Shown here one piece after another: positions 33,142 through 45,948 of a stretch of 64,000 bases of DNA. Source of the DNA: an uncultured Flavobacteriaceae bacterium (lineage in GTDB: Bacteria; Bacteroidota; Bacteroidia; Flavobacteriales; Flavobacteriaceae); contig CALSPF010000001.1 in NCBI GenBank assembly GCA_943788165.1, forward strand, positions 496,001 through 560,000, read 5' to 3'. Each line of letters opens with the position of its first letter. The stretch's first letter is position 1. The translations under genes and the position numbers were made by a program. The notes under the pieces are model-generated. The model was not told where the DNA came from and ran no database searches. It was given only the letters and a program-made list of their open reading frames with translations.

Positions 33142-33881
33142 TTCGTTCTAAAGGTGTAACTGCCAGAATCACTTTTGTTTCCTTCGGCATCAATTGCGAC
33201 GATCTTCCAGTAATATACAACACCACTTACAACCGTAACATCTACTGCAGTTGTTGCATTTTCATGGTCAATTGTTTGTAATAGGGTAGTAGCATCTTCT
33301 TGATCGAGATATACCTCATAGGAACTTAGATCACTATCTGCGTCGGAACAATTCCATTGGAGCGTTACAATGTCATTTACTGGTGTAATGGTTGAGCCTG
33401 AGTTAGGGCTTGTCAATTCAGCAGGGAAAGGGGCGTAGTTTACTTCTGCCGGGCCAGGTAAATAGAAGCGCCAAGTACTACTTTCTGCAGGATTACTTCC
33501 GTTTTCTCCAATGGCAATAACTTTCCAACCATAAGGTTCAGTACTTTCTAGAGTAACGGCGAGTGTATTGTTTGCAGCTGTGAAATTTTGTTCAACAGAT
33601 GTGGTTAAATTTGTTAGGTGCACTTCGTAAGAAAGGGCGTTTGTCGCCGCACTCCATTGGAAATTCACTGTACTCTGGGTTTCGTCTACAACGTTTGTAT
33701 CCAGGCAGGGTTCTTCGTTCAAGGGGAAAGTTAGTACCGGTATTTGTGGCTGTAATATTACAGGAGGAGCGGGTTCTGGTGTTGTCACTTGAGGCTCTTC
33801 GGCTGCACCACTGTCTTTTGAACAAGAAAGAATAAGAACGCTTAGACCAAGCAACATCGATTTTAAGTAGTGTCGTTTCAT
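33138..33881 (-). CDS. Small lipoprotein with two fibronectin-type-III-like domains
   Basis: A 247-residue lipoprotein: MKRHYLKSMLLGLSVLILSC gives a lipobox with Cys20. It has a Pro/Glu-rich linker (EEPQVTTPEPAPPVILQPQI) and then two beta-sandwich units with FnIII-like rhythm. One runs about residues 48-140 (VNFQWSAATNALSYEVHLTN ... YGWKVIAIGENGSN), the other about 150-245 (TLQWNCSDADSDLSSYEVYL ... YYWKIVAIDAEGNKSDSG). It starts 4 nt after the giant surface-protein gene and must be co-transcribed with it, so it may anchor or assemble that protein at the cell surface; this is inference. The stop interlocks with the SulP gene. Confidence 0.82.
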   Translation of the reverse strand: MKRHYLKSMLLGLSVLILSCSKDSGAAEEPQVTTPEPAPPVILQPQIPVLTFPLNEEPCLDTNVVDETQSTVNFQWSAATNALSYEVHLTNLTTSVEQNFTAANNTLAVTLESTEPYGWKVIAIGENGSNPAESSTWRFYLPGPAEVNYAPFPAELTSPNSGSTITPVNDIVTLQWNCSDADSDLSSYEVYLDQEDATTLLQTIDHENATTAVDVTVVSGVVYYWKIVAIDAEGNKSDSGSYTFRTN

Positions 33882-33885
33882 TGTA

Positions 33886-36800
33886 TTATTCTTTGATGAT
33901 TAGTTCAGAGGTTAAAGTAGTCGCTCCTTTTAGTTTGATCACATAACTTCCTTGACGCAAATGAGTTGTATTCATTCGAACGATTCTACTTGTCGTATTC
34001 AGGTAATGTTGTTCACTTGAAATTAATCGACCACTAGAAGAATAGATTTCTATAGTAAGGTCACGGTCATTTCCTCCAACAAAAATACTGAGGGATTCAT
34101 TGAAAGGTACCGGACTAAACAAGACCTCAGATGAATTGAAGTAACTTTCCATAAAGATCCCTTGGCATTCTATTCCAGTGGTGATCTTCACTTCATTGTA
34201 TCCTTCTGCTAAAGTTAAACTAACCTTACTCTCGGTGGTTTGGAAAGAAATACCATTCTGTGTTATGGTATAGACCTTACCTCCTTTAAGTGAGTAGTCA
34301 ATCGTTTTACCTTTGTTACTCTTTTTACCAGAAACACTCAATGGATTCTGTGTGTCAATGTTCACCGTATAACAGCGTTCAAATAAATCAACTGATTTCC
34401 CCTCTACAGTAACACATACAGCATATGAACCTGAAGATAATTCAGGTATTTCGAACTGGTCACTGTCAATAGGAGTGGAGTTTACCTGCACGCCATTGAT
34501 GGCAACATTATATTGATAGCTTGAAGAAGCAAATCCAATATTAATGCTGTTTTCGTCAATGCATTTTTCTGCTTTACTGATTGAAAATGCATTTGGTGGG
34601 AGTGAGAATATTGCACAGCCTTTTGCATCAACAAGCGTATTGTAAGGAGTTTCATTACATTCATCGAAGGGATTCCATACGCCATCGTGGTCAGCATCGT
34701 CTGTTACATCTCCAACACCATCTCCGTCTGTATCCAACTGATCGGGATTGGCAACAAAAGGACTGTTGTCTACAATATCATTGATTCCATCTCCGTCGGT
34801 ATCATCAGTTGGTGCAGCTGGTACAGATTGAAGTTCAATGGCTGTTGGCGTGTTTTCGGGAACAACAAGATTGGTTTGCGTTACGGCAATTGGCTGAGTG
34901 GAATCTCCATCTTCTGTATTGATATTTACAACGTCAACTTCATAGATGTTATCTCGATTATGATCCATTGGGTTTTCATGATCGGGTGGAGTGATGAAGT
35001 CTAAATAATCACTTTCTTCAGTATTTCTGCCTTCAACAAACGATTCTGATTTAATGGTGAATAGATGGGCGTCATTTCCTCCAACAATTTTCTTTTTAAT
35101 TTTCCATTTTCCAACGCCTCTATCGTCTGCTTTTGGATTAAAGTAGCGTTGGTAGTTTACTTTCGCGTCTTCTTGTTCATTTTGAACATCAAACACTAGG
35201 ATGCTAAAACTTGATCGGGTTGAGGAATTAGGTATATCGTTGACAACTAACGTAATCAATTTTGTGCTAATAATTCCTTTGTCATTGGTTGCCTCGACAG
35301 TAAATTGGTGTTCTCTTTTTTCTTCATAATCCAATCCTCCAATCAAAAATAAATCACGACCATCGACGCTAAATAGATCCGCACTGAACGTTCCAGAAGC
35401 GTCAGTTGAAATTGCATTTTGTCCTTCTAAAATCTTAATTTGTACAGTATTATTAAACACATCCTCCGACTTGTTGGTGTCTTCAATAACGATTTTACCA
35501 AGATAGATATTTACATTACTCACATCGTCATCTCGTTTGTTTTCGAGTTGTTCAAATGTATCAGCATAGATCTTAGCTGGTTTATATGCACAACCATTGG
35601 CGTCAATCTCTACGCCAGGGGGAGTGTTTGGACAGCGGTCTTTTTTGTTTTTAATTCCGTCGCCATCATCGTCAGAATCTAGTTGATCTTCTGAGCAGCC
35701 AAAGCTATCTACTCTTTCATTTGTTGGCGTGTTGTTACATCGATCTACTGCGTTTATAACTCCATCTCCGTCATCGTCTTCTTCTCCACGTGAACATCCG
35801 CTTGTGTTGGCAACTTCGTCTATTGGTGTGGTAAATGGACAAGCATCCAATTCATTTGGAACACCATCTAAATCGATGTCTCTATCTGCCTGAGCTTGTG
35901 AACATCCAAATTCATTTACACTTTCTCCAAATGGTGAGTTTGGACAGCGGTCATAAGCATTTTCGATTCCGTCTAAGTCCAGGTCATTTTCTTTTTGACT
36001 AGTCGAACACCCATATTCATCTACTTTTTCTCCAATGGGTGTATTCAAACAACGATCAATGTCATCATTGATTTTATCAAAGTCAGCATCAATCTCACTT
36101 AATGGACAACCAAATTCATTTACAACTGCACCTTCCTCTGTGTCTGGACATAAGTCTTTATCGTTTTCTACTCCGTCTAAATCATTGTCGGTTAAGGTGG
36201 CTTCTACGACTTCTGCTTTTGTACATCCATTGTCATCTACTGCACTTCCAAAAGGTGTGTTAGGACAAAGGTCATTTAGGTTGATAATACCATCCATGTC
36301 ATCATCAGCTCGCCCTTGATTTTGTTCACTCTCTTTTTGACTACAACCATTTTCATCTACGCTTACCCCAATGGGTGTATCTGGACAAAGGTCGTTTTCG
36401 TTAATCACGTCGTCAAGATCACTATCCAACTGAATTTGTGCACAGCCATTTTCATTTACATTTTGATTGAGCGGTGTGTCTGGACAAAGATCCAATTCAT
36501 TTGGTACCCCGTCTAAATCCAGGTCTTGGTCTTTAAGTGCACAGCCGTTTTCATCCACAATTTGGCCTTCATCTGTATCTGGACATTGATCCGATGGATC
36601 TTCAACTCCATCTTGATCTGGGTCACGTTGCAGTTGAGTACATCCTTTTTCATCGATTTTTTCTCCTTCTTTAGAGTTTGGACAGGAATCGAGACCATTC
36701 GCCAAACCGTCATTGTCATCGTCTAGCTGACTGTAAGCGCAGCCTTTTTCATCAACTTTTTCCTCTTTGGGTGAATCTGGACAAGCATCATCTTCATCCA

Positions 36801-39800
36801 AAACACCGTCTAGGTCCTTGTCAATCTGAATTTGTGCACATCCATTTTCATCGACCTTCTCATTTGGAGCTGTGTTTGGACAAAGGTCTAATTCATCCAA
36901 AACGCCATCACTGTCTTTATCTTTTTGACTGAAGGTACAGCCGTTTTCATCTGCTGGCTCACTTGCAGGAGAATTGGGACAAAGGTCTAATTCATCCAAA
37001 ACGCCATCACTGTCTTGATCTTTTTGACTGAAGGTACAGCCATTTTGATCTGCGGGTTCATTTCTAGGCGAATCTGGACAAGCATCCAACTCATCTTCTA
37101 CACCATCAAAATCAGTGTCCTTAATTAACGTAATTCGATTGTTCTTATTTAGGGTAGTGGTGCTGTTTCCGCTAGTATCATAAATAGTGTTTACCAATTG
37201 AACAATCAACTCTTCTCCTTTTATAATTTTATCCTGTAACGTAAAATAAAGAGATAATACTTTCCCATTTTGTTCCAGTTTCTCAGGAACTGAACTGACC
37301 AATGTTGTTGTTGAGATTTTTGTTTTTAGAACAAAGTCGTTTACAGTAAATGTACTTGACGCAATTGTCGATGAATAAACAATCTCATTAAAGATTAATT
37401 TCACCATTGCATTTTCACTCACCTCTATGCTTTCCACAAAGGGGTTTGTTGTATCATTTAGGTAAATTGAATTGGTAGACTGCTGGCTTTGTACTGCATT
37501 TCCGGCTTTGTCAAAAAGGCGATCATTTTTGAAAGAAACAGTAAGTAACTCCTCTCCTGAAACCTGATCTGTAATTCCCAAAACCAGTTGTATTGTTTTT
37601 TCGTTTACCGAGATTAATGTAATAGGAGCGCTGTCAAAACCTGCAGTTCCTCCAGATAGGTTTAGTATAAAATCATCTGGATAGAAAGAAGAAGAAGCCG
37701 TAGCGCTAGTGTAAATTTTATCGCTAAAGATTAAGTCTATTGTAGTATTGTCTTCGGCAAGTTCCAATGACGTTAATACAGGTATCATACTATCAATGGT
37801 GAAACTGGCTGTTGATGTATAGGAAGCTCTATTTCCGGCCTTGTCTTCTGCGACTATAGTAACCGATGCAGTCGTATTGATTCCTTCTGGTATATCGAGT
37901 GTATACTTCCAATGTGTTTCACTATTGGTGGCCGACATTTCAGTTGAAGAGACAATACCACTCATGCTGAACAGCGGGGGACTAGTGGTAGCTTCATCTA
38001 AAATAGCCATGTAGATAATGTTTTCACCACCTCTAAACAGTGTAATCTCTTTGTTCCATTCTAAGGTTATTGTTGGGCTGGTTGTATCTAACGTTATCGT
38101 CTTACTAACTGAATCTGTGTAGGCATTTCCAGCGAGGTCTTCGGCCTCATGCACCGCAAGAACAAATTCGCCTTCAGGAAATTCAGTAGGAACGGTCCAT
38201 GTATATTCCCACACTTTGGAAGAGGTGGCGGTCATGGCATAATCGAATTGTGTATTCGCATCAGCAATGATTCCTACGCGAACCCCATTAGCCATATCTT
38301 CATCAAAGGTTGCAGTGACCACTAGGGTTTTATCTGCGTTTAGATATCCATTTTCTTGATTGGTGGTGAGGGTTACTTGTGCTGATCTATTATCGATGGT
38401 ATAGGTTAGCGAAGCAGACGAAGTACCCTCGTTTCCATCGAGGTCATACCCTAGTGCTGTAACGCTAATTGTTCCGTTGATTTCTGTAGGTACAATCCAG
38501 TCAAAGATCCATAGTGTAGATGAGTTTGTTGTCGACATGGATACTGTACTTTGATCTGAAAAGGCGAGCACTGGTGGAGCGTTGAGCGCTTCATCAGAAA
38601 CCACCAAAATTGTCACCGAAGCGCCACCAGTAATTTCTTGTCTAGTTTGACTATCTGTTAAGATTAGTACTGGTGCAGAAATGTCTCTCAATTGAACACT
38701 ATTATTGGTCTGTGTTGCAGAAAGTACATTACCATCAATACCCGTTAAAGTGTTGCTCACAATTCCAATGGTGATAATTTCCTCCCCAGAAACCTTCCCC
38801 GAAAGTGGAAGTTCAACTAATATTGATTGGCTTGACCCAACACCGCCTATCCCTGAATGTTCAATGCTGGCTGGAATAGTTGCAGTAAGTGATGCAGTAC
38901 CTCCGCTAAGCGATAGTTCAATTCCATTAAGGTTAAACTCACCAATACTGGCATAGGATCCATCTACCCATTTCCAGCCTCCACTTGGTTCACTGTAGTT
39001 GGGGCCATTGGTGTCTTGATATAAACCAATCCAAACTTCACCGGGCGATTGGTTCTTTATGAAATAGAGTTCACTTTCTGTATTAATGATTGCTAAATAT
39101 CCACCAATAGCATCGACGGCTGTTTTTGCGTCGAGCCAAGTATAATCCGTATTGAGTTTAAAGTAACTATGGCCGTTGTATGTTCCAATGTAGGTTAAAT
39201 CTCCTAATGTTGTTCTGTTCGAATCGATTTCAACCAAGGAGGGATTAGGAGAGGAGGAACTTTCGTCATTGATTTTTCCTCCTGTCAATATTCCATAATT
39301 TTCATTGCCACCACTATTATTGGGTTCGCCAATTTGAAAGGTTGAGTAGGTGTTTATAGACTCAGAAAAAGAGACCAGTACTTGTGTATTTACTTCAGTC
39401 AAAGTCATTGTGCTTATAATAGAAGGAATTTTATCATAAAGGGTAAAACTTACTGAGGTAGAAGAAGCTACATTTCCTGCGGCATCATAAATAGAATTTG
39501 CTTTTGCCAGTAATCTCAGGGTCTCATTTCCATCAGGAATTCCTTGTAAGGGTACACCCAATTTGACTGAGGTTCCACTAACTGTAATAGAGGAGGGGGT
39601 ACTACTCGATAAACGAGCTACACCACCAGCAATTGTCATTTCAAAATCATCTGCAGTAATGTCTAAAGCAGAGTAGTAAATGGTCAACACTCCATTTTTG
39701 GTTGTTGAACTCCAACCAGACCAACCCACGAAGTAAAAGCTAAGTTCATTAGACCCCACATAGTTGAAATCATTAAAACCTCCTATTTTCTCAATCATAA

Positions 39801-42800
39801 AGTTTTGGAAGTCATGGGTGAGTTGCGCTGTTCCAAGTTTTGTATTATTGAGTTTTATGGTCGCATTGGCATTGGTTCCTCCCCAGCCTTGGTCTTTTGC
39901 TTCGAAAGAAAAAGAGACCTTAGAAACCACATAACCATCAGGAACACTCAGATCAAAGGAATGTGTCCACGGATCCCAGCTAGAGGTTGGTGTTGTTTTT
40001 GTTGGTAAGTTGAATTCTGTACTGCTTGCTGTTGAGCTATTAAAGCTAATGGAAGTAGAAGCAACAATCTTTTCATTGAACTCAACGGTAACCTCAGCTT
40101 CATTTTGATTGATAAAAGAAGAGGAGATGTAGGGCAGGGTGTCGTCCAATAAATCTACATATAGTGTATTTAGTCCATAATTTAGCTGATTACCTGCACG
40201 ATCATAAATTGTATCACCAGTATTTATATATAGTCGTTCTTCTCCGTTGACCGATCCATTCAAATTGATGGTTAACGAATAGATTGTTCCACTCACAGTT
40301 ACCGATTGTGGACGATTGCTGCTTAATTGAGCTGTTCCTCCACTTAAGCTAAGATCAAAATTCTCTGGGATAATGGTCCCTGTTGCTGTCTGATTGGCAT
40401 AGGAAGCAAAAACGGGTTCATTAAAAGTTAGCTCAATACGATTATTAGTAGAATCATAATTCAAGCTTTCAATTCCTGGTGCGTTATTATCAATAACGAA
40501 AACGGTATTAGTTGTCGTAGTGCTATAATCTCTTTGTGCTTTTTGAGTGGATAATTCCTCAGGGTGGTAGGCATAGTCACTTTCCGATGGAAGTCGCCAT
40601 TTCAAGTATAGATTTGCACCACCATTGCCCTGCATATAGCGAACTTGGATGCTGTAGGATTTACCAGCAACTACATCCAACGAAGCTGTTGGTGAATAGT
40701 TTCCATTATAATTGTATGCAACCACATTTCCGTCGATCATTAAATCAGACTTGTCGTCACTTTGTAATTGGAAATTATAAGTACCAGTTTCTTTGGGAAC
40801 AAAATATCCGTTAAACCTCCACGCATACCAACTACTATTCCACTTGGGAGCTGTATTTGGATGAGGGAAGGAGATGGCTGTTAGGGCATCAATTTCACCA
40901 GAATGTGTAATGGTGGTATTCGAATTTGAGGTGTCCATTAAGGTTTCAAAATCAGACGCATTATTTGGATGATGTCCGTATTGAGATTGATCTCCGGTTC
41001 CGTCATGTGTTTTGTAGGAAACATAATGTAGTTTCTCGTTGACATTAGCGGGAAATCCAATTGTAGCCGTCACTGTATTGAGGGTTTGGCTAGTATTGAC
41101 GGTCCATATATATTGCCAGTTGTTTCCGCTGTCATATAGCAGAGGAGCATTATCTAAAATTGTCAACAAAGCACTGTTGTAAGTATCATTGGCGACAATA
41201 GAAAAGGTTGGAGTGGAACTGATAGAATCTGAGAATGAGGCGGTAAAGGTCACCACTTCTGAGAGGGCAACTATATTGTCTGCGTCTGAATCTGTAAGTG
41301 TTACCGTTGGGGGAATGAAAATTCCTTCTAAACGAAGGGTCAAACTATCGGCCCCCAAATAAGGATTTCCAGCCAAGTCTGTTCCAGAAACAGTTATACT
41401 AACCTCCGTGGCTACAGACGAAGACACCGTCCAAGTGTAGGCCCAAACGGCTGAAGATGCTGTGGCACTCATGGCCACGCTTGTTGCTTGTCCAGCGCTG
41501 ATGTTTATGGTTGGCGATGCCATCATTGCCTCGGAGAAGGTTGCGGTCACCGTAATACTGTTTCCATTGCTGACTAAGGTTGTTGGACTTTCATTGTAAG
41601 ATAAAGTAACTGTGGGCGATACGACATCGATTTCACCAGTATACAGCTGAGCAACTTCAGCTGCAGTTAAGGCACGATTCCACATTCCGATGTCATCGAG
41701 TTTTCCTCTAAAATGTTGGTTTGCCTGCTGACTACCTGAACTCTGAGGTCTATATTTACCAATAAATGTTTCAAAATTATTTTGATGATTTCCTCCTGAT
41801 CTACTAAGATTAGTTGAATGAACTTGAGTTCCGTTAACATAGACTCTAATCTTTGATTGGTCGTACGTTGTTGCATAATGGATCCACTCATTAGCATTAA
41901 TTGTTCTAATATGATCTACATCAGTAATACTTCCATTGGATTCTTGTCCAATACCAACTCTTAATTTAGAAGATCCGTCATTAGAATCAATCAATATACC
42001 ATAATTGTAGCCATAACCGTCACTACCTGAATTATTGTTATTTCTTCCAATAATTATGTTATTATTATTATTTAGGTCATTAAGATTAAACCATGATGAA
42101 AAAGTTACTGAGCCACTTGGATTCAATGAAGAATCGTTTCCAATACTTATAAAATCATCGGAACCATCAAAGCTGTAAGATGAGTTTTGATGATTATTTC
42201 TGTCTGAACTAAGAGTAGATCCGTCAACACTACCGTTGTTTCCGTTTCCACTTTCATCATTGGCATTTCCGTTAAAAGGATACCAAGCTATTAAGCCGTT
42301 TGAAGGCAAGTTACTAGGGAGTATATTAAAAGTCAGAGTATCACTGCCACTGTAGCTGTTTCCATGAAGATCTGTCCCAGAAATTGAAGCTGATATTTGA
42401 GTATTTGTATTTTGCGGAACTGTCCAATTGTAAATCCAGTTTTCTTGACCTGAGGTAAACGGAAGAACATAAGCTTTAAAGATATAATCCCAAGAATCAT
42501 CATTTCCAGCTTTTCCTCCAGAATATGGATTTTGAGTACTTAAATCTAAATAACCAACATTTTGATTCACATTATCTAGAAGTAATTGAATTGTTAATAC
42601 TTCTCCTTGGGTAACGGCGATGTTTTCTTGAATAAGATCATACGTAATGTAAACTCCTGAAATATAGGAACCATTTGCATCGTTGTAGTCGGGTGTAAAC
42701 AAGTTTTGACTTGTACCCAATAACTCTCCAGAAGTTCCTACACCACGATAAACTTTTATAATTATTGGCTGAGCGTCACCATTAATAACAGGATTAGCCA

Positions 42801-45800
42801 TTTTCCAAGCAACTTTTGATAAGCGACCAGTATTTATGACAGTAAAAGATTGCCATTGATCTGATCCTCCTGCTCCCGCATTAGAAACTGAGTTATTACC
42901 GTCAAGGGCCTCAACACCATAAGGGTAAGGGGACATATTGTTGTTTTCACCAGTATTATTTGAAAACTGAATCGTTGGAGTTGCTAAAATTGATTCTGAG
43001 AAATTAGCAATAATGATGGTGTTTTGATTCGCAGTTACAACTTGATCAGAATCATTGCTGGTTAATGAAAGTAGGGTAGGTGGAGTATTATCATTTGAAA
43101 TAGTATAACTAAGATAAATATCCTCACTGTCAACATTATTGCCTGAAGTGTCATAGATAGAATTTGACCCTGATGGAGCTAACCTAAATTCTTCATTTCC
43201 GCTAAAATTACCTGTTGCAGATGCTGAAAAAGAGAAAGCTTTCATATCTGACGAAACTTGAAAGTTTAATGGATTACTACTAGTTGTTGATACAGCGTTC
43301 TCAGGGTCATAAATAGAAATGAGTATATCAGATGCTTCTAGTGGCGAAGTTGTTGAACTATCTGAATATAGAGGCTCAAAAAAGGTAAGAGTTCCTGTAA
43401 AAGATTGTTCATTAAACTCAAAATCAACAAGTCCAATGTCATTGTTACTTTTTAAAGCTGGGAAGCCATTGTTAAGGTTTCCAGATATTATCCATGTGTT
43501 TGTAAAATCCCAACCTTCATCAATAAAAGTAGCCTTAGTTTTTAATTGTTGCGTAGTTTTTGGAAAATCAATACTTCCCCCTGCACTTGTCAAGTTTGTT
43601 AAATCTGAATTCCAAAAGTTGTCAGCACCCTTATAGGTTTTACCAGAGCTTGTACTTTGACGTCCTACCACAGGCCCTACTGAAGAGGAATTATCAAGAG
43701 ATGTTATAACAGAAGAGGTGAAAGTATGAACCCTACCAGTATCATTATTATCATAACTAGTGTTTCCAGAAATACCTCCAACGAATTGGTGTTCTGCAGT
43801 GATTGTTCCTATAGAATAAGAATTGGATATTTCTGAACCGGAATTAAATCCAGCTATTCCTCCAACATAATTGATTCCAAAAACATGACCATCAAAAAAA
43901 CTTTTTCTTAGAACACTACCCCCTTGCATTTTACCCACAATTCCCCCAATATTATATGGAGTCCCGCTACCAGAAAAGTTTTGACTCGAGTAATATCCTG
44001 TAACGGTTCCTATGTATGAAGAGGTGTGAATATATGAATTACTTTCAAGTCTACCAATCAGTCCACCTGCAGTTGTATTTCCAAGTACAAACCCATCATA
44101 TACATTATTTCCACTAAATTGGCCAGAACTATTTGTTAACTCACCAGCAATAGAACCTACCCTTATGTCTCCAGTAATGTTAGAATCCCAAAGCTGAATA
44201 TTTTTGATAATTCCATAATTTACAGAACCAAACAGACCAATTTCATTATTATTAGGTCTATTAATGAACAGGTTTTCTATGCTGAATCCTTGTCCATCAT
44301 AAGAACCAGTAAATCTTATTGTCGAGTTTCCTATAGGCGTGAATCCTTGGTTATTATCCAAATAAGAAGTGTTGGATGCATCAATATCTGTTATTTGAAT
44401 GTAATTCTTGTCCCAACGGCTGCTTTCTTCTGAGATCCACAGTAGATTACCTAAAGTACTAATTTGATAAGGATTAGCTTGAGATCCATCACCAGCTGTA
44501 GGAGCTTCACCTCCAAATGTCCCGTCAGGGCAGGTTCCCCAAATGGGTTTATTGTAATCTGTTAAAGCAGAATCATTGTTTGAAAAAGTTTCTGGTTCAT
44601 CTCCAATATTGGAAACACACCAGCCCGTTAGGTCCTGATTAAATTGCGGTGCTCCATGAAACATCCTACCCATATCAGTGACATTACTTGTATCCCATCC
44701 GCCTATGTCTTGATTAAACATTCCAGCGTCTCTGAACATACTCTCCATATTGGTCACTTTGGAAGTATCCCAATCTACTATGTTTTGGTCAAAGTAATTT
44801 GCATTGTAAAACATGGCCCCCATATCAGTCACACTTGAAGTATCCCAACTCAGTTCTTTATTGTAATTACTACTAACAAATACGCCAGACATACCAGTAA
44901 CCTTTGAAGTATCCCAGTCACCAATAGCTTGGTCAAATGCATAGGCTTGATTGAATAAGTTGTGCATGGAAGTTACATTAGAAACATTCCAATTGCCTAT
45001 ATCTTGATTGAACGAAGTCGCAAGAAAAAACATATAATTCATGTTGATTACTGAAGATAAATCCCAACCTCCAATAGCTTGATTAAAGCTTGAAGCTCCT
45101 TGGAACATACTCTCCAGATTAGTCACATTTGAAGTATCCCAAAACCCAATCGGATCATTAAAAGTACTATTGCCATCGAATAAATAAGACATATTTATCA
45201 CCCTTGTGGTAACTAAATTATAGTTCTGTGCTGTTATCTGAGCAGCAATTGTTGAATCATCCACGACCAAATATGAAGTGCCATTCAATGTATAGGATTG
45301 CCCTACAACAGCATCATCTGTGGCTTTAACGGTCACACCATTGGAATCGAGGTAAATGTATTGTGAATCATTATTTACTACTGTAATTTGTTGGGCAGGC
45401 AAATTATCAGCTATGTTTCCAGCATTATCTATTATTTTGCTTGCTACGATAGTTATGTCATAATTTCCTGAGGGCACTTTAGATGCTTCAATACTTTTGT
45501 AGGATTGGTACGTTCCGTTATATTGGTCTCCATCAATAAGTTCCCAGCTTGAAAACCACTGATGCCCCCCCACAATTGCACTGTTATATATGTAAGCCCC
45601 AGAATGACTGGTGCTGGGTGTGGCTATTCCAGAAGTGTCCGATGCCTGAAGGGTAACCGTAATGGTGACATTACCTGAAGAGAGATCAATATTTGTTGGT
45701 GAAATGGTGATTGAGCTCAGTACAGGTTTATCAAAGTCATTTTGAGCATAAGATTTAATTCCAAAAAGAGAAAAAAATGAAATGCAGAGGAGGTAAACTT

Positions 45801-45876
45801 TAAATGATTTTGATATGTGCATAATTTGGTTATAATTATTCATAAAAATAGTAAATAAATTTAAATCAGAAACCAT
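33886..45876 (-). CDS. Giant (~4000-residue) mosaic cell-surface protein exported by the type IX secretion system
   Basis: Likely adhesin or surface-layer protein of up to 3996 residues; ATGs at 45876, 45843 and 45822 are possible, the last giving the cleanest signal peptide ([20 protein letters not shown]). Approximate domain order: Ig-like (45-170); BspA-like repeats with seven full 'IGxWDTSxVTxMxxMF' units and one partial (225-425); GLUG-type repeats (515-715); Ig-like units; LamG/concanavalin-like (1190-1410); Ig-like; PA14 (1610-1785); more Ig-like; a C-type-lectin-like domain (2225-2312); more Ig-like; fifteen thrombospondin type 3 calcium-binding repeats with paired cysteines (2920-3430); two cadherin-like regions; one further TSP3-like segment (3690-3760); and a T9SS sorting domain (3915-3996, ending [19 protein letters not shown]). 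No catalytic domain was recognised. Confidence 0.92.
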   Translation of the reverse strand: MVSDLNLFTIFMNNYNQIMHISKSFKVYLLCISFFSLFGIKSYAQNDFDKPVLSSITISPTNIDLSSGNVTITVTLQASDTSGIATPSTSHSGAYIYNSAIVGGHQWFSSWELIDGDQYNGTYQSYKSIEASKVPSGNYDITIVASKIIDNAGNIADNLPAQQITVVNNDSQYIYLDSNGVTVKATDDAVVGQSYTLNGTSYLVVDDSTIAAQITAQNYNLVTTRVINMSYLFDGNSTFNDPIGFWDTSNVTNLESMFQGASSFNQAIGGWDLSSVINMNYMFFLATSFNQDIGNWNVSNVTSMHNLFNQAYAFDQAIGDWDTSKVTGMSGVFVSSNYNKELSWDTSSVTDMGAMFYNANYFDQNIVDWDTSKVTNMESMFRDAGMFNQDIGGWDTSNVTDMGRMFHGAPQFNQDLTGWCVSNIGDEPETFSNNDSALTDYNKPIWGTCPDGTFGGEAPTAGDGSQANPYQISTLGNLLWISEESSRWDKNYIQITDIDASNTSYLDNNQGFTPIGNSTIRFTGSYDGQGFSIENLFINRPNNNEIGLFGSVNYGIIKNIQLWDSNITGDIRVGSIAGELTNSSGQFSGNNVYDGFVLGNTTAGGLIGRLESNSYIHTSSYIGTVTGYYSSQNFSGSGTPYNIGGIVGKMQGGSVLRKSFFDGHVFGINYVGGIAGFNSGSEISNSYSIGTITAEHQFVGGISGNTSYDNNDTGRVHTFTSSVITSLDNSSSVGPVVGRQSTSSGKTYKGADNFWNSDLTNLTSAGGSIDFPKTTQQLKTKATFIDEGWDFTNTWIISGNLNNGFPALKSNNDIGLVDFEFNEQSFTGTLTFFEPLYSDSSTTSPLEASDILISIYDPENAVSTTSSNPLNFQVSSDMKAFSFSASATGNFSGNEEFRLAPSGSNSIYDTSGNNVDSEDIYLSYTISNDNTPPTLLSLTSNDSDQVVTANQNTIIIANFSESILATPTIQFSNNTGENNNMSPYPYGVEALDGNNSVSNAGAGGSDQWQSFTVINTGRLSKVAWKMANPVINGDAQPIIIKVYRGVGTSGELLGTSQNLFTPDYNDANGSYISGVYITYDLIQENIAVTQGEVLTIQLLLDNVNQNVGYLDLSTQNPYSGGKAGNDDSWDYIFKAYVLPFTSGQENWIYNWTVPQNTNTQISASISGTDLHGNSYSGSDTLTFNILPSNLPSNGLIAWYPFNGNANDESGNGNNGSVDGSTLSSDRNNHQNSSYSFDGSDDFISIGNDSSLNPSGSVTFSSWFNLNDLNNNNNIIIGRNNNNSGSDGYGYNYGILIDSNDGSSKLRVGIGQESNGSITDVDHIRTINANEWIHYATTYDQSKIRVYVNGTQVHSTNLSRSGGNHQNNFETFIGKYRPQSSGSQQANQHFRGKLDDIGMWNRALTAAEVAQLYTGEIDVVSPTVTLSYNESPTTLVSNGNSITVTATFSEAMMASPTINISAGQATSVAMSATASSAVWAYTWTVSSSVATEVSITVSGTDLAGNPYLGADSLTLRLEGIFIPPTVTLTDSDADNIVALSEVVTFTASFSDSISSTPTFSIVANDTYNSALLTILDNAPLLYDSGNNWQYIWTVNTSQTLNTVTATIGFPANVNEKLHYVSYKTHDGTGDQSQYGHHPNNASDFETLMDTSNSNTTITHSGEIDALTAISFPHPNTAPKWNSSWYAWRFNGYFVPKETGTYNFQLQSDDKSDLMIDGNVVAYNYNGNYSPTASLDVVAGKSYSIQVRYMQGNGGANLYLKWRLPSESDYAYHPEELSTQKAQRDYSTTTTNTVFVIDNNAPGIESLNYDSTNNRIELTFNEPVFASYANQTATGTIIPENFDLSLSGGTAQLSSNRPQSVTVSGTIYSLTINLNGSVNGEERLYINTGDTIYDRAGNQLNYGLNTLYVDLLDDTLPYISSSFINQNEAEVTVEFNEKIVASTSISFNSSTASSTEFNLPTKTTPTSSWDPWTHSFDLSVPDGYVVSKVSFSFEAKDQGWGGTNANATIKLNNTKLGTAQLTHDFQNFMIEKIGGFNDFNYVGSNELSFYFVGWSGWSSTTKNGVLTIYYSALDITADDFEMTIAGGVARLSSSTPSSITVSGTSVKLGVPLQGIPDGNETLRLLAKANSIYDAAGNVASSTSVSFTLYDKIPSIISTMTLTEVNTQVLVSFSESINTYSTFQIGEPNNSGGNENYGILTGGKINDESSSSPNPSLVEIDSNRTTLGDLTYIGTYNGHSYFKLNTDYTWLDAKTAVDAIGGYLAIINTESELYFIKNQSPGEVWIGLYQDTNGPNYSEPSGGWKWVDGSYASIGEFNLNGIELSLSGGTASLTATIPASIEHSGIGGVGSSQSILVELPLSGKVSGEEIITIGIVSNTLTGIDGNVLSATQTNNSVQLRDISAPVLILTDSQTRQEITGGASVTILVVSDEALNAPPVLAFSDQSTVSMSTTNSSTLWIFDWIVPTEINGTISVTALGYDLDGNEGTSSASLTYTIDNRSAQVTLTTNQENGYLNADKTLVVTATFDEDMANGVRVGIIADANTQFDYAMTATSSKVWEYTWTVPTEFPEGEFVLAVHEAEDLAGNAYTDSVSKTITLDTTSPTITLEWNKEITLFRGGENIIYMAILDEATTSPPLFSMSGIVSSTEMSATNSETHWKYTLDIPEGINTTASVTIVAEDKAGNRASYTSTASFTIDSMIPVLTSLELAEDNTTIDLIFSDKIYTSATASSSFYPDDFILNLSGGTAGFDSAPITLISVNEKTIQLVLGITDQVSGEELLTVSFKNDRLFDKAGNAVQSQQSTNSIYLNDTTNPFVESIEVSENAMVKLIFNEIVYSSTIASSTFTVNDFVLKTKISTTTLVSSVPEKLEQNGKVLSLYFTLQDKIIKGEELIVQLVNTIYDTSGNSTTTLNKNNRITLIKDTDFDGVEDELDACPDSPRNEPADQNGCTFSQKDQDSDGVLDELDLCPNSPASEPADENGCTFSQKDKDSDGVLDELDLCPNTAPNEKVDENGCAQIQIDKDLDGVLDEDDACPDSPKEEKVDEKGCAYSQLDDDNDGLANGLDSCPNSKEGEKIDEKGCTQLQRDPDQDGVEDPSDQCPDTDEGQIVDENGCALKDQDLDLDGVPNELDLCPDTPLNQNVNENGCAQIQLDSDLDDVINENDLCPDTPIGVSVDENGCSQKESEQNQGRADDDMDGIINLNDLCPNTPFGSAVDDNGCTKAEVVEATLTDNDLDGVENDKDLCPDTEEGAVVNEFGCPLSEIDADFDKINDDIDRCLNTPIGEKVDEYGCSTSQKENDLDLDGIENAYDRCPNSPFGESVNEFGCSQAQADRDIDLDGVPNELDACPFTTPIDEVANTSGCSRGEEDDDGDGVINAVDRCNNTPTNERVDSFGCSEDQLDSDDDGDGIKNKKDRCPNTPPGVEIDANGCAYKPAKIYADTFEQLENKRDDDVSNVNIYLGKIVIEDTNKSEDVFNNTVQIKILEGQNAISTDASGTFSADLFSVDGRDLFLIGGLDYEEKREHQFTVEATNDKGIISTKLITLVVNDIPNSSTRSSFSILVFDVQNEQEDAKVNYQRYFNPKADDRGVGKWKIKKKIVGGNDAHLFTIKSESFVEGRNTEESDYLDFITPPDHENPMDHNRDNIYEVDVVNINTEDGDSTQPIAVTQTNLVVPENTPTAIELQSVPAAPTDDTDGDGINDIVDNSPFVANPDQLDTDGDGVGDVTDDADHDGVWNPFDECNETPYNTLVDAKGCAIFSLPPNAFSISKAEKCIDENSINIGFASSSYQYNVAINGVQVNSTPIDSDQFEIPELSSGSYAVCVTVEGKSVDLFERCYTVNIDTQNPLSVSGKKSNKGKTIDYSLKGGKVYTITQNGISFQTTESKVSLTLAEGYNEVKITTGIECQGIFMESYFNSSEVLFSPVPFNESLSIFVGGNDRDLTIEIYSSSGRLISSEQHYLNTTSRIVRMNTTHLRQGSYVIKLKGATTLTSELIIKE
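35580..37110 (-). repeat. Fifteen thrombospondin type 3 repeat units inside the giant gene
   Basis: Each unit is about 33 residues (99 nt, some longer) of the form DxDxDGVxDELDxCPDTP followed by a VDENGC segment, giving Asp-rich calcium sites and one Cys pair per unit. Units 2 and 3 share 77 nt with only three mismatches at a 99-nt offset (36878-36954 and 36977-37053), so at least this pair was duplicated recently. Confidence 0.92.
44640..45180 (-). repeat. BspA-like (DUF285) repeats inside the giant gene
   Basis: Seven full and one partial ~25-residue units with the consensus FNQxIGxWDTSNVTxMxxMF. These form a solenoid common in surface proteins of Bacteroidetes and Firmicutes and often linked to binding of host or polymer ligands. 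Confidence 0.88.
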
Positions 45877-45948
45877 GCCAACTACTAAAATTGAGAGAGT
45901 TATGATTAATGGTTTTTTTTTATAGCTTTAACAAAAATTCAAACAAAA

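Noticed and set aside
33599-33835. Plus-strand open frame antisense to the lipoprotein gene
   Set aside because: It is a shadow of the Pro/Glu-rich linker codons, and the minus-strand frame has a clear signal peptide and domains.
36678-36932. Plus-strand open frames antisense to the TSP3 repeats
   Set aside because: Repetitive Asp/Glu/Asn codons on the coding strand leave long stop-free antisense frames rich in His, Leu and Ser. There is no promoter, start context or family resemblance.
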